From NCBI RefSeq assembly GCF_003688995.1, contig NZ_PENI01000013.1:124001-188000 (forward strand): DNA of 64,000 nt, written 5' to 3'. The stretch's first letter is position 1; the number at the start of each line of letters is the position of its first letter. The DNA comes from Streptomyces shenzhenensis (lineage in GTDB: Bacteria > Actinomycetota > Actinomycetes > Streptomycetales > Streptomycetaceae). Shown piece by piece: positions 1 to 8,039 of this stretch. Below the pieces are notes generated by a model that was not told the origin of the DNA, did not search any database, and saw only the letters and a list, made by a program, of their open reading frames with translations. Made by a program: the position numbers and the translations under genes.

Positions 1-1
1 G

Positions 2-439
2 CGCAAGCGGGCCATGGACCTCGGCCAACTCTCCTGGGACCAGGCCCTGTTCGCCCGGTTCCCGCAGCGCGGCGACCACGACCGGCAGCCGCGCCGCTTC
101 ACCGCGGGTCCGCACGCCGTGGCCGAACTGCCGCGGCGGTACGGCCCCGAGGGCCGGTTCCCGGAACAGGCCGCCGCGGCCGGTGTCGCACCGCACCCGC
201 TCAGCGCCCGCGCACACGCGCGTACCGGCGGCTCCGCCGTGCGTCCGGTCCTCGGGTACGCCCATCTGACACCCGCGCGGATCCGAGGCGCGGGCCGGTC
301 GCAACGGCGGTGGCGGTACCCGCGGTCGGGGCCCAGGCTGCGAGGGGCCGGCGGGACCGCGGAGACACCCTCCGTTTTCCGTGGCCGCCGGGCCAGTTGT
401 TCACTTGTGGTTTCCGTGGTCGCTGCGGCACACCAGTAG
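2..439 (+). CDS. Unrecognised protein, C-terminal part (open at left edge)
   Basis: This frame is open from the left edge and has good G/C third positions until about base 250, so the first ~80 codons look like the tail of a real gene starting outside the window. An internal ATG lies at 14. After about base 300 the codon bias fades although the formal stop is at 439, so the true gene may end earlier through a frameshift or may be decayed. No domain is recognised. It lies directly upstream of the phoD-like gene on the same strand. Confidence 0.3.
   Translation, partial: RKRAMDLGQLSWDQALFARFPQRGDHDRQPRRFTAGPHAVAELPRRYGPEGRFPEQAAAAGVAPHPLSARAHARTGGSAVRPVLGYAHLTPARIRGAGRSQRRWRYPRSGPRLRGAGGTAETPSVFRGRRASCSLVVSVVAAAHQ
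399..420 (+). promoter_or_regulatory. Candidate PHO box upstream of phoD
   Basis: Two adjacent 11-base units, GTTCACTTGTG and GTTTCCGTGGT, resemble the direct-repeat units (GTTCACC-like) bound by the response regulator PhoP in Streptomyces. They end 66 bases before the phoD start, a plausible position. The first unit fits well and the second is degenerate. Confidence 0.4.
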
Positions 440-486
440 TTGTGGCACTGCACAAGGTCCGGTTCCCGACCCCGGAGGCCCATTCC

Positions 487-2073
487 ATGTCACACCGTCC
501 CTTCCCCGGCCGCCGCAGCGTCCTGCGCGGCTCCCTCGCCGCGTCCGCGGCCCTGGCCCTGCCCGCCGCTGCCGGCGCCGTACCCGCGTTCGCCCTGTCG
601 GGGCGCCCGAAGGCGGGCTGGGGCGTGCAGGTCGGCGACGTGACCTCCGACTCCGGTCTCGTGTGGGTGCGCTCGGACCGGCCGGCCCGGATGGTCGTGG
701 AGACCTCGGCCACCGAGTCGTTCCGCAACCCGCGCCGCTGGCACGGCCCGCTGCTGGGCCAGGGCACCGACTTCACCGGCACCACCCAGCTGCGCGGCCT
801 GCCGGCCGGCGAACAGATCCACTACCGCGTGCTGCTCGCCGACCCGGACGACCCGCGTCGCACCGGCGAGCCGGTGACCGGCACGTTCCGTACGGTGTCG
901 GCGCGCCGCCGGGACGGCCTGCGGTTCCTGTGGTCCGGCGACCTGGCCGGCCAGGGCTGGGGCATCAACCCCGACGTCGGCGGCTACCGGATCTACGACG
1001 CCATGGCGAAGCTGGACCCGGACTTCTTCCTGTGCAGCGGCGACAACATCTACGCCGACGGCCCGATCAGCGCCACCCAGGCCCTGCCCGACGGGCGGAC
1101 CTGGCGGAACATCACCACCGAGGAGAAGTCCAAGGTGGCCGAGACGCTGGCGGAGTTCCGCGGCAACTTCCGCTACAACCTGCTGGACGAGAACCTCAAA
1201 CGGTTCAACGCTCAGGTCCCGTCCATCATTCAGTGGGACGACCACGAGGTGCGCAACAACTGGTACCCGGGTGAGGTGATCGCCGACACCGACGCCCGGT
1301 ACACCGAGAAGAGCGTCGACGTGCTGGCGGCGCGCGCCCGCCGGGCCTTCAGCGAGTACTTCCCGATCCCGACGCTGCGGCCGGGCGCCAAGCAGGGCCG
1401 GGTGCAGCGCGTGGTGCGGTACGGCCCGCTGCTCGACGTGTTCGTCCTGGACATGCGGACCTACCGCAACGCCAACTCGGCCGGCGACCAGACCGTGGAC
1501 CCGCAGGGCATCCTCGGCCGCGAGCAGCTGGAGTGGCTCAAGCGGGAGCTGTCCCGGTCGCGCGCGGTGTGGAAGGTGATCGCCGCCGACATGCCGCTCG
1601 GTCTGGTCGTGCCGGACGCGACCGAGGGCCGGCCGAACATCGAGGCGGTGGCCCAGGGCGACCCCGGCGCTCCGCTCGGCCGCGAGCTGCAGATCGCCGA
1701 ACTGCTCCGGTACATCAAGCACCGGCGGATCACCGGCACGGTGTGGCTGACCGCCGACGTGCACCACACCTCGGCCCAGCACTACCAGCCGTCGCGGGCC
1801 GCGTTCACCGACTTCGAGCCGTTCTGGGAGTTCGTCTCCGGTCCGCTCAACGCGGGCGCCTTCCCGGCCAGCGAGCTCGACGCCACCTTCGGACCGGAAC
1901 GGGTGTTCGTGAAGGCGCCGACCGCGTCGAACGTCTCCCCCGCCGGCGGCTACCAGTTCTTCGGCGAGGTCGACATCGACGGCGGCAGCGGGGAGCTGAC
2001 GGTGCGGCTGCGCGAGCAGGACGGCACGGTGCTGTTCACCCAGCGGCTGCAGCCGGGCCGGGTCGGCCAGTAG
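487..2073 (+). CDS. phoD: PhoD-type alkaline phosphatase, Tat-exported
   Basis: The 528-residue protein is a PhoD-family phosphodiesterase/alkaline phosphatase that releases phosphate from organic phosphate esters outside the cell. The N-terminus has a twin-arginine signal (GRRSVLRGS at residues 8-16, then a hydrophobic Ala-rich stretch and an Ala-x-Ala-like region near 36). A PhoD N-terminal beta domain follows. The metallophosphatase core carries SGDNIYADG near residue 183, WDDHE near 249 and ADVHH near 423, which are the family's metal-binding segments. ATG 487 is chosen because GGAGG (474-478) sits 8 bases upstream; the frame extends further but without signal-peptide sense. The candidate PHO box upstream suggests induction by phosphate starvation. 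A strong hairpin follows the gene. Confidence 0.93.
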   Translation: MSHRPFPGRRSVLRGSLAASAALALPAAAGAVPAFALSGRPKAGWGVQVGDVTSDSGLVWVRSDRPARMVVETSATESFRNPRRWHGPLLGQGTDFTGTTQLRGLPAGEQIHYRVLLADPDDPRRTGEPVTGTFRTVSARRRDGLRFLWSGDLAGQGWGINPDVGGYRIYDAMAKLDPDFFLCSGDNIYADGPISATQALPDGRTWRNITTEEKSKVAETLAEFRGNFRYNLLDENLKRFNAQVPSIIQWDDHEVRNNWYPGEVIADTDARYTEKSVDVLAARARRAFSEYFPIPTLRPGAKQGRVQRVVRYGPLLDVFVLDMRTYRNANSAGDQTVDPQGILGREQLEWLKRELSRSRAVWKVIAADMPLGLVVPDATEGRPNIEAVAQGDPGAPLGRELQIAELLRYIKHRRITGTVWLTADVHHTSAQHYQPSRAAFTDFEPFWEFVSGPLNAGAFPASELDATFGPERVFVKAPTASNVSPAGGYQFFGEVDIDGGSGELTVRLREQDGTVLFTQRLQPGRVGQ

Positions 2074-2122
2074 GCGCGGCGGAAGCCCGCCCGGCGGCCG
2101 GCTCCCGTACCCTCGAAGGCGT

Positions 2123-2155
2123 GCCGCGCACCGGCGTCATCCCCCGGTGCGCGGC
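2123..2155. terminator. Perfect 12-bp stem-loop after phoD
   Basis: GCCGCGCACCGG (2123-2134) is an exact inverted repeat of 2144-2155, with a 9-base loop. It lies 50 bases after the phoD stop and has no T-tract, typical of high-GC terminators. Confidence 0.6.
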
Positions 2156-2242
2156 GCGGTCGCCGGCGCCGTCCAACTCCCGCCCGGCACAGTGTTTTCG
2201 CAGGTCAGGGCGATTGTCAGTGGTCGCTTCTACGGTTTTCCC

Positions 2243-3655
2243 ATGACGCGATCCCTCCAGGCCGTGGCCTATCGCCACGCCTCCGTGCTGGAGTCCGCCG
2301 CGGGCGGAAGCCGGCTCGGACTCGAAACCTCCCGCGGTGCCACACCGGCCGGCGTCGCGGACCACCCGCGCTTCTTCGCGGGCTTCCTGACGTCTCCTCA
2401 GGTCGCCGCGGCGGGACTGCTGGCGGTGGCCGACGTGGCCGCCGCCCGGTACTACCAGCCGCAGCTGCGCGCCTCGCTCGACCCGGTGGTGACGGGCAAC
2501 GGCGACCGGCTGCGCTTCGAGTCCTTCTCCGGCTGCGGCGGGGTGTACGCGCGCCTGGATGTGCTCGCGCCCGGTCTGGACGGCGGCCCGGTGGGGCACG
2601 GCACGACCAACGTCGACGTCAACAACCCGCTGCGTGAGGCCCTGTCCCGGATCGGCTCGGACGACCCGCTCCATCTCCGGGTCGGGCCGGAGGAGTTGAC
2701 GGTCACCACGCTGGACGGGCCGGTGGTCGAGAAGAAGGTGCCGCTCCCGGACCGGTGGCTGCGCGGCTTCGCGGAGGCCCAGGTCATAGCGGCCGGTTTC
2801 GATCTGCGGGCGGAGCTGTCCGCGGACGAGGCGGTGCGCTTCCTGCGCGGGCTGCCCCGGGCGGGCGGCGGCCGGCGCGCCGTCGGCGGGCCGCGCTGGG
2901 TGGTGCCCGTCGGCCGGGGGCTGCGGCCCACCACCCGGCCGGTGCCGGGCGCGGTGTGCCTGCCCGGCCCCGAGCGGCTCGCCGCGCTCCAGCGGGTGCT
3001 GCGGCACGCGACGGCCCTGCGGGTCCACGGCCCGGCGGTCACCGGCGGCGCGGCCGGCGCCACGGCCGCCGCCTGGGAGGTGGTCCTGCCGGGGATGCGG
3101 CTCACGCTCACCCTGTCGCCCGACGCCTCGCGCGGATTCTCCGGCGAGGGCGGTGTCCTGGACGCGCTCGCCACCGACGAGGCCGCCGAGGACGCGGAGC
3201 TGATCGCGGTCCTGCTGGCATGGGAGCCGCGCGTCGACGTGGCCGACCTCGCCGCCGCCTCCGGTCTCGCCCCGGAGCGGGTCCGCGCCGCGCTGGTCCG
3301 TCTCGGCACCTCCGGCCGCGTCGGATACGACACGGCGGAAGCGGCCTACTTCCACCGGGAACTGCCGTACGACGCGGAGCGGGTCGAGCGGCACAATCCG
3401 CGGCTGCGGGCGGCCCGGGCGCTGGTGGCCGCGGGCGCGGTCGCCCTGGACGGCCCGGTCGGGACGGTGACCGCCGAGGACGGGCATCTGCACCGGGTGC
3501 GCGACGCGGCGGGGGTGCTCAGCTGCAGCTGTCCGTGGTGGGCGAGGTACCGAGGCGGGCGCGGGCCGTGCAAGCACGCGCTCGCGGTGCGGATGGTGCG
3601 GCGCGGCACGGCGGCCCAGCGGGTGCCGGCGGCAGCGGCCGGGGGTGCGCGATGA
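2243..3655 (+). CDS. SWIM zinc-finger protein
   Basis: The 470-residue protein ends in a SWIM zinc finger: CSCPWW near residues 425-430 and CKHALAV about 15 residues later give the CxC...CxH pattern. SWIM fingers bind nucleic acid or protein. The preceding ~400 residues carry no motif I can name; the region around residues 310-350 looks like a winged-helix segment. ATG 2243 is preferred because upstream codons lack bias. The stop overlaps the next start by ATGA (3652-3655), so translation of the two genes is probably coupled. The same pairing is familiar from Streptomyces, where it can accompany MoxR-type ATPase and von Willebrand factor A genes; none is present here. Confidence 0.85.
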   Translation: MTRSLQAVAYRHASVLESAAGGSRLGLETSRGATPAGVADHPRFFAGFLTSPQVAAAGLLAVADVAAARYYQPQLRASLDPVVTGNGDRLRFESFSGCGGVYARLDVLAPGLDGGPVGHGTTNVDVNNPLREALSRIGSDDPLHLRVGPEELTVTTLDGPVVEKKVPLPDRWLRGFAEAQVIAAGFDLRAELSADEAVRFLRGLPRAGGGRRAVGGPRWVVPVGRGLRPTTRPVPGAVCLPGPERLAALQRVLRHATALRVHGPAVTGGAAGATAAAWEVVLPGMRLTLTLSPDASRGFSGEGGVLDALATDEAAEDAELIAVLLAWEPRVDVADLAAASGLAPERVRAALVRLGTSGRVGYDTAEAAYFHRELPYDAERVERHNPRLRAARALVAAGAVALDGPVGTVTAEDGHLHRVRDAAGVLSCSCPWWARYRGGRGPCKHALAVRMVRRGTAAQRVPAAAAGGAR

Positions 3656-6318
3656 GTGTGGTGACGGCGGCCGTGCGCGCGGGCCGGACAGAGGAGGCGC
3701 TGGGCCTGCTGACGGGGCTGGCGGACGCCGAACGGCGGGCGCTCCTGCCCGAGTTGAAGGAGATCCGCAAGGAGCTGCGCTCCGCTCCCTGGGGCAGCGG
3801 GTCCCGCGAGATGCTGCCCGCGCTGCACGCGGCCGGGGCCGCCTGCCACACCGGGGCGGCGGCAGCCGCGAGCTGGCTCTCGTCGTCCGACCTGCGCTGG
3901 CGGCAGGCGGCGCCGGAGCTGCTGCTGCGGGCGCTGGAGGGGCGTGAGTCCGCGTGGCTCGGCGATGTGGCGCACCGCCTGGCCCAGCGGCCGGCGTCCG
4001 CGAGGGTGCCGTACGCGCTGATGTCGGGGCTGGTCCGGCGCTCGGGCTGCGCCGTCCCGGTGACGGACGCGTACGTGATCGCCTGGATCCAGCACGTCGG
4101 CGGCCACGGGAGGCGGGGTTCGCTCGTGGACCGGCTGCGCGCGGAGCCGGACCTGGTCCGTCTCGTCGCCGGGTTCTTCGACCTCATGGACCTCAGTGAG
4201 GTCCGCTGGATGCTGGGCGAGGACACGGGATCCTGGCAGTACGCCCTCGCGGAACTGACCCGGCAGGGCTTCCTGGACCGTGCGACCGTGGTGGACGCGT
4301 GCGTCGCCCGGCTGCTGCGCGGCGGCGGCCTGACCGACCACCGGGTCTTCCTTCCGCTGCTCGTCCGTCTGGACCTCACGCGCGCCGAGGAGCGTGCGCG
4401 GATCGCGGACTGGACCGCCCTGGCCCGGGACGGCGCCTCCCCCGTCGCCGGGCACGCGCAGGCGGTGCTCTCCGCGCTGGCCCTGGACGGCGAACTGACG
4501 CACCGCCGGCTCGCCGAGGCATCCGAGGGCGTCCTGTTCCGGGGCGAGAAGAAACTGGTCCGGGCGCAGCTCGTGCTGCTCGGCAAGGTGCTCTCCCGCC
4601 GGCCGGACGCGACAGCGGAGCTGCTGCCCGCCGTGGCCCTCGCGTTCGGGCACGAGGACGCGCAGGTGCAGGAGCGGGCGCTGAAGCTGGTCGAACGCCA
4701 CGCCGAGCGGCTCGATGCCGCCCTGAAGTCCGAACTCGCCCCTGCGACGGAGCAGTTGACGCCCGGACTGCGGGCACGGGCGGCCGGCGCGCTGGGTCTG
4801 GCGGTGGCGGCCCCGATGGCGTACGAGGAGGTGCTGCCGCCCGCGCCGGAGCCGGTGCGGCTGGCGGCGGCTCCGGAGACGGCGGTCGAGCTCGCCGAAG
4901 AGGTGGGGGCGCTGCTGGCGAGCGACGGCGGTGTCGCCGCGTTCGAGCGGGCGCTGGACGGTCTGGTGCGGCATGCGCACCGGGACCGGGAGGCCCTGCT
5001 GACGGCGCTGGGCCCGGTGATCGAGCGCCGCTGGTGGGACGATACCGGGGTCGATCCACAGGGGCGCGCGGAGCGGTACTTCGGCGGCTCGCACCTCGAC
5101 CTCCAGGGCGCCGAGAACGCCCTCGACCTGCTGCTGGCGTCGCTGCGCGGCAGGGTGGCGGCGTCCAGGCTCCGCCCGGGGGCCCGGCGCGGTTCGATCG
5201 GCCCCACCTGCGTCCACCACGGCCTCGCCGATGCCTTCGACGCACGGATCCGCGAGGTGGCCTGGCGGCTGCACGCCGATCCGCAACCGCTGCTGCTGTC
5301 GACCCCCACCTGGAGCACGGGGCTGCTGGAGCCGGCCGACCTGGTGGCGCGGCTCGACACCTATCGGCGGCTGGGCGCCCGTGTCGGCGCGGCCGACTTC
5401 GCACAGGCGCTGCTGCGGGTGCGGCGCGGCGACCGCGCGGCCGCTGCCGCGGCGGCGGAGCGGGCCTCGGCGCTCGGCACCGACGAGGGTGAGCGGCTCG
5501 CCCGGTGGCTGCGCGCCGAGCCGCCGGCCGCGCCGGTGGCCGGGCGGGAGACCAGAGGGGCGCGGATCCTGGTCGGCTACGGCGAAGTCCCGGAGATGAA
5601 GGAGGAGTTCCCCGTCAAGTTCCGGGCGCTGGGCGCGTCGGTGACCGCCTACGGCACCAGCCGGTACTGCTCCCACTGGAACCCCGGAACTCGGCAGCAC
5701 TGGCTCGCTCTGCTTCCGGAGCGTCGCGAGTTGGTGGCGGTGCGCATGGTGCGGGACCTGTCCGATGCGGCCGTGAACGACGTCCGGGGCGGCGCGGTCG
5801 CGCTCCCCCTGCTGGCCGAGTCCGGCGGCGAGGCGGGCGAGTGCGTGCATCTGTGCCTGGCCTACGGGCTGGCGGCCCGGCATCCGGAGGACCGGCTGGC
5901 CGCGGTCGACGCGCTACTGGTGCTGGCCGCGCGGGGGCAGCTCGACCCGGCGCGGCTCGGCGCCGACCTGGGGCAGCTGGTCCGGCGCGGGGCGGTGAAG
6001 CCGGTGCGGCTGGCCGAGTCGGCACGGCAGGCCGCGGCCACGGGGGCGAACGCCACGATATGGGGGATGCTCCGCCACACTCTTCCGGTGCTGTTCGCGG
6101 ACCTGGCGACGGCGGCTCCGGTGGGTTCCGTGGGCCCGGTGTCCGCGGCCCGGGGGCTGGGCGACCTGGTGGCCGTGGCCGCCGAGTGTGCCGAGCGGTC
6201 CGGGGCGCGGGGCGAGCTGCCGCATCTGTCGCGGACCGCCGACCGGCGGGGCTCGTCCCGGCTGGTGGCCGAGGCCCGTCGGCTGAGGGACGCGCTGAGC
6301 GCGCGGACGGCCGTCTGA
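3652..6318 (+). CDS. DUF6493-type large helical repeat protein
   Basis: This 888-residue protein is rich in Leu, Ala and Arg and looks like an all-helical repeat (HEAT/ARM-like) scaffold, with repeated helix pairs throughout and a more structured C-terminal third. From memory it matches the proteins annotated DUF6493 that follow SWIM-finger genes in Streptomyces. Its function is unknown. The start codon overlaps the SWIM gene stop (ATGA), so the pair should be made in fixed ratio. A longer reading of the frame upstream of 3652 lies inside the SWIM gene and is a shadow. No signal peptide or membrane segment is seen, so it is probably cytoplasmic. Confidence 0.75.
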   Translation: MSVVTAAVRAGRTEEALGLLTGLADAERRALLPELKEIRKELRSAPWGSGSREMLPALHAAGAACHTGAAAAASWLSSSDLRWRQAAPELLLRALEGRESAWLGDVAHRLAQRPASARVPYALMSGLVRRSGCAVPVTDAYVIAWIQHVGGHGRRGSLVDRLRAEPDLVRLVAGFFDLMDLSEVRWMLGEDTGSWQYALAELTRQGFLDRATVVDACVARLLRGGGLTDHRVFLPLLVRLDLTRAEERARIADWTALARDGASPVAGHAQAVLSALALDGELTHRRLAEASEGVLFRGEKKLVRAQLVLLGKVLSRRPDATAELLPAVALAFGHEDAQVQERALKLVERHAERLDAALKSELAPATEQLTPGLRARAAGALGLAVAAPMAYEEVLPPAPEPVRLAAAPETAVELAEEVGALLASDGGVAAFERALDGLVRHAHRDREALLTALGPVIERRWWDDTGVDPQGRAERYFGGSHLDLQGAENALDLLLASLRGRVAASRLRPGARRGSIGPTCVHHGLADAFDARIREVAWRLHADPQPLLLSTPTWSTGLLEPADLVARLDTYRRLGARVGAADFAQALLRVRRGDRAAAAAAAERASALGTDEGERLARWLRAEPPAAPVAGRETRGARILVGYGEVPEMKEEFPVKFRALGASVTAYGTSRYCSHWNPGTRQHWLALLPERRELVAVRMVRDLSDAAVNDVRGGAVALPLLAESGGEAGECVHLCLAYGLAARHPEDRLAAVDALLVLAARGQLDPARLGADLGQLVRRGAVKPVRLAESARQAAATGANATIWGMLRHTLPVLFADLATAAPVGSVGPVSAARGLGDLVAVAAECAERSGARGELPHLSRTADRRGSSRLVAEARRLRDALSARTAV

Positions 6319-6449
6319 ACCGGCCGTACTACCAGCGAAAACACCCATAACGACCACGAGAAAGAGACATAAATAGGACAGAAGCATGCTTTACCCATCA
6401 GTCACAAATCGTTCGTGATCACGCAACACCGTTCCCTCACAGTGGGTGG
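6319..6449. promoter_or_regulatory. A/T-rich intergenic region with palindrome CGTGATCACG
   Basis: These 131 bases are clearly richer in A/T than the surroundings. They contain the perfect 10-base palindrome CGTGATCACG at 6414-6423 and AGCATGCT at 6384-6391. They precede the ACT-GNAT gene and probably hold its promoter. No convincing -35/-10 pair was assigned. Confidence 0.35.
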
Positions 6450-7898
6450 ATGACTGGAGACATGCCGGATGTGACACGAGCGAAGCACGGGCGTCCCGTG
6501 CACCACTGGCGGCGGGACGTCGTGGAACTCGCCGCCCTCTTCACGGCCGTCGCGGTGGCGGACGTGGTGGCCAACCTGATCGGGCACGGGCCCGACGGCC
6601 CGGCGCTGCTGGTGATCGCCGCGGCGGCGCTGATCGCCACGGCGGGGTTCCACACCTGGTGGGCACGGCGCCACGGTCATGCCCCTCCCGCGGGCCATAC
6701 CGGCGCCCGGCCGCCCACCGAGCCGCGGCGGACCGGGCCGCCCGAGCAGCCGGAGACGGCGCCCGGTGCCGAGGGCGGGGCGAGCGTGCTGTGGCGGATG
6801 CGGACGACGGTGCAGGACCGACCCGGTTCGCTGGCCGCACTGTGCACGGCCCTCGCGGGCCGCGAGGTCGACATCCTGAGCCTGCAGACGCATCCGCTGG
6901 CCGAGGGCACGGTGGACGAGTTCCTGCTGCGTTCCCCGGCGGGCCTCGCGGCGGCCGAGATCACCCGGGTGGTCTCGCTGGCCGGGGGCGCGCACACCTG
7001 GATCGAGCGGGCCGACGCGCACGATCTGGTGGACGCGCCCACCCGGGTCCTGGGCCTCGCCGCGCGGACCGCGCTGGACGCCGCGGAACTCCCGCTGGCG
7101 CTGCGGCAGTTGCTGGGGCGCTGCACCATCCGCTCGCTGCCCGCCGGATCGGCGGGCGACGGACCGGGACCGGAGGCGGTGCCGGCCGAGGGGGCGTTGG
7201 AGGAGACCGTGATGCGGCTGCGGGCACCGGAAGGCGGAGTGATCACCGTGGAGCGGCCGTATCTGCCGTTCACGCCGGCCGAGTTCGCCCGGGTGCGGGC
7301 GCTGGTGGAGCTGGACGCGCGGCTCGGTCCGCGGATCCCGCGCAGCCAGGACGTGCTGACGCTGGCCGAGGGCGACGCGATCACCGTGCGGCGGGCCGAC
7401 CCGGGCGACCTGGAGGCGGCGAAGGCGATGCACGCGCGGTGCTCGGCGCGGACCCTCGGTCTGCGGTACCACGGGCCGGTCCGGGACGCGGACCGCTATC
7501 TCGACCATCTGCTCGGCCCCCGCTTCGGACGGACGCTGGCCGTGCAGACCGCTTCGGGTCGCATCGTCGGTCTCGGTCATCTGCTGTGGGACGGCGACGA
7601 GACGGAGGTCGCGCTGCTGGTCGAGGACGAGTGGCAGCGGCGCGGCATCGGCGGCGAACTGCTTGGTCGCCTGGTGTCGATGGCCGTCGAGGCGGGCTGC
7701 GAGAGCGTGTACGCCGTGACGCAGGCGTCCAATACCGGCATGGTCGCCGCGATGCGCGGGCTCGGTCTGCCGCTGGACTACCAGATCGAGGAGGGCACGC
7801 TGGTCATCACGGCCCGGCTGGACGCCACCCCGGTCGTCTCGCGACCGCCGTACGACTGCGTGCAGCGGTGGTCCGGCGGACCGGCCGACCACGGCTGA
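6450..7898 (+). CDS. ACT-domain GNAT acetyltransferase with N-terminal membrane anchor
   Basis: The protein (up to 482 residues) starts with two hydrophobic stretches at about 24-41 and 50-63. An ACT domain spans roughly 112-190 (VQDRPGSLAALCTALAGREV is the characteristic start). A GNAT acetyltransferase domain occupies about 310-460, with the acetyl-CoA loop WQRRGIGGELL near 394. The architecture suggests a lysine or small-molecule acetyltransferase controlled by a bound amino acid. The start is ambiguous: ATG 6450, ATG 6462 or GTG 6471. GGAG at 6456-6459 would best serve GTG 6471. A 9-bp hairpin follows the gene. Confidence 0.8.
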   Translation: MTGDMPDVTRAKHGRPVHHWRRDVVELAALFTAVAVADVVANLIGHGPDGPALLVIAAAALIATAGFHTWWARRHGHAPPAGHTGARPPTEPRRTGPPEQPETAPGAEGGASVLWRMRTTVQDRPGSLAALCTALAGREVDILSLQTHPLAEGTVDEFLLRSPAGLAAAEITRVVSLAGGAHTWIERADAHDLVDAPTRVLGLAARTALDAAELPLALRQLLGRCTIRSLPAGSAGDGPGPEAVPAEGALEETVMRLRAPEGGVITVERPYLPFTPAEFARVRALVELDARLGPRIPRSQDVLTLAEGDAITVRRADPGDLEAAKAMHARCSARTLGLRYHGPVRDADRYLDHLLGPRFGRTLAVQTASGRIVGLGHLLWDGDETEVALLVEDEWQRRGIGGELLGRLVSMAVEAGCESVYAVTQASNTGMVAAMRGLGLPLDYQIEEGTLVITARLDATPVVSRPPYDCVQRWSGGPADHG

Positions 7899-7930
7899 TC
7901 CTCGCGCCGGGTCCAGCCGGTGCTCGTCCT

Positions 7931-7956
7931 GGGCGGCGGTTCCCGGGCCGCCGCCC
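7931..7956. terminator. 9-bp hairpin after acetyltransferase gene
   Basis: GGGCGGCGG (7931-7939) pairs exactly with 7948-7956 across an 8-base loop, 32 bases after the stop codon. Confidence 0.5.
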
Positions 7957-8039
7957 CGGCCGCGCCCGCGGCCGAATCGCGGTGTGGAGCAGCTCGCACG
8001 GGGTGACGCGGACATCATCGGCGTATGAGGATGGACGGC

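Noticed and set aside
2755..3651. N-terminal extension of the DUF6493 gene
   Set aside because: It overlaps the SWIM gene in another frame with poor codon bias, and ATGA coupling at 3652 is a better start.
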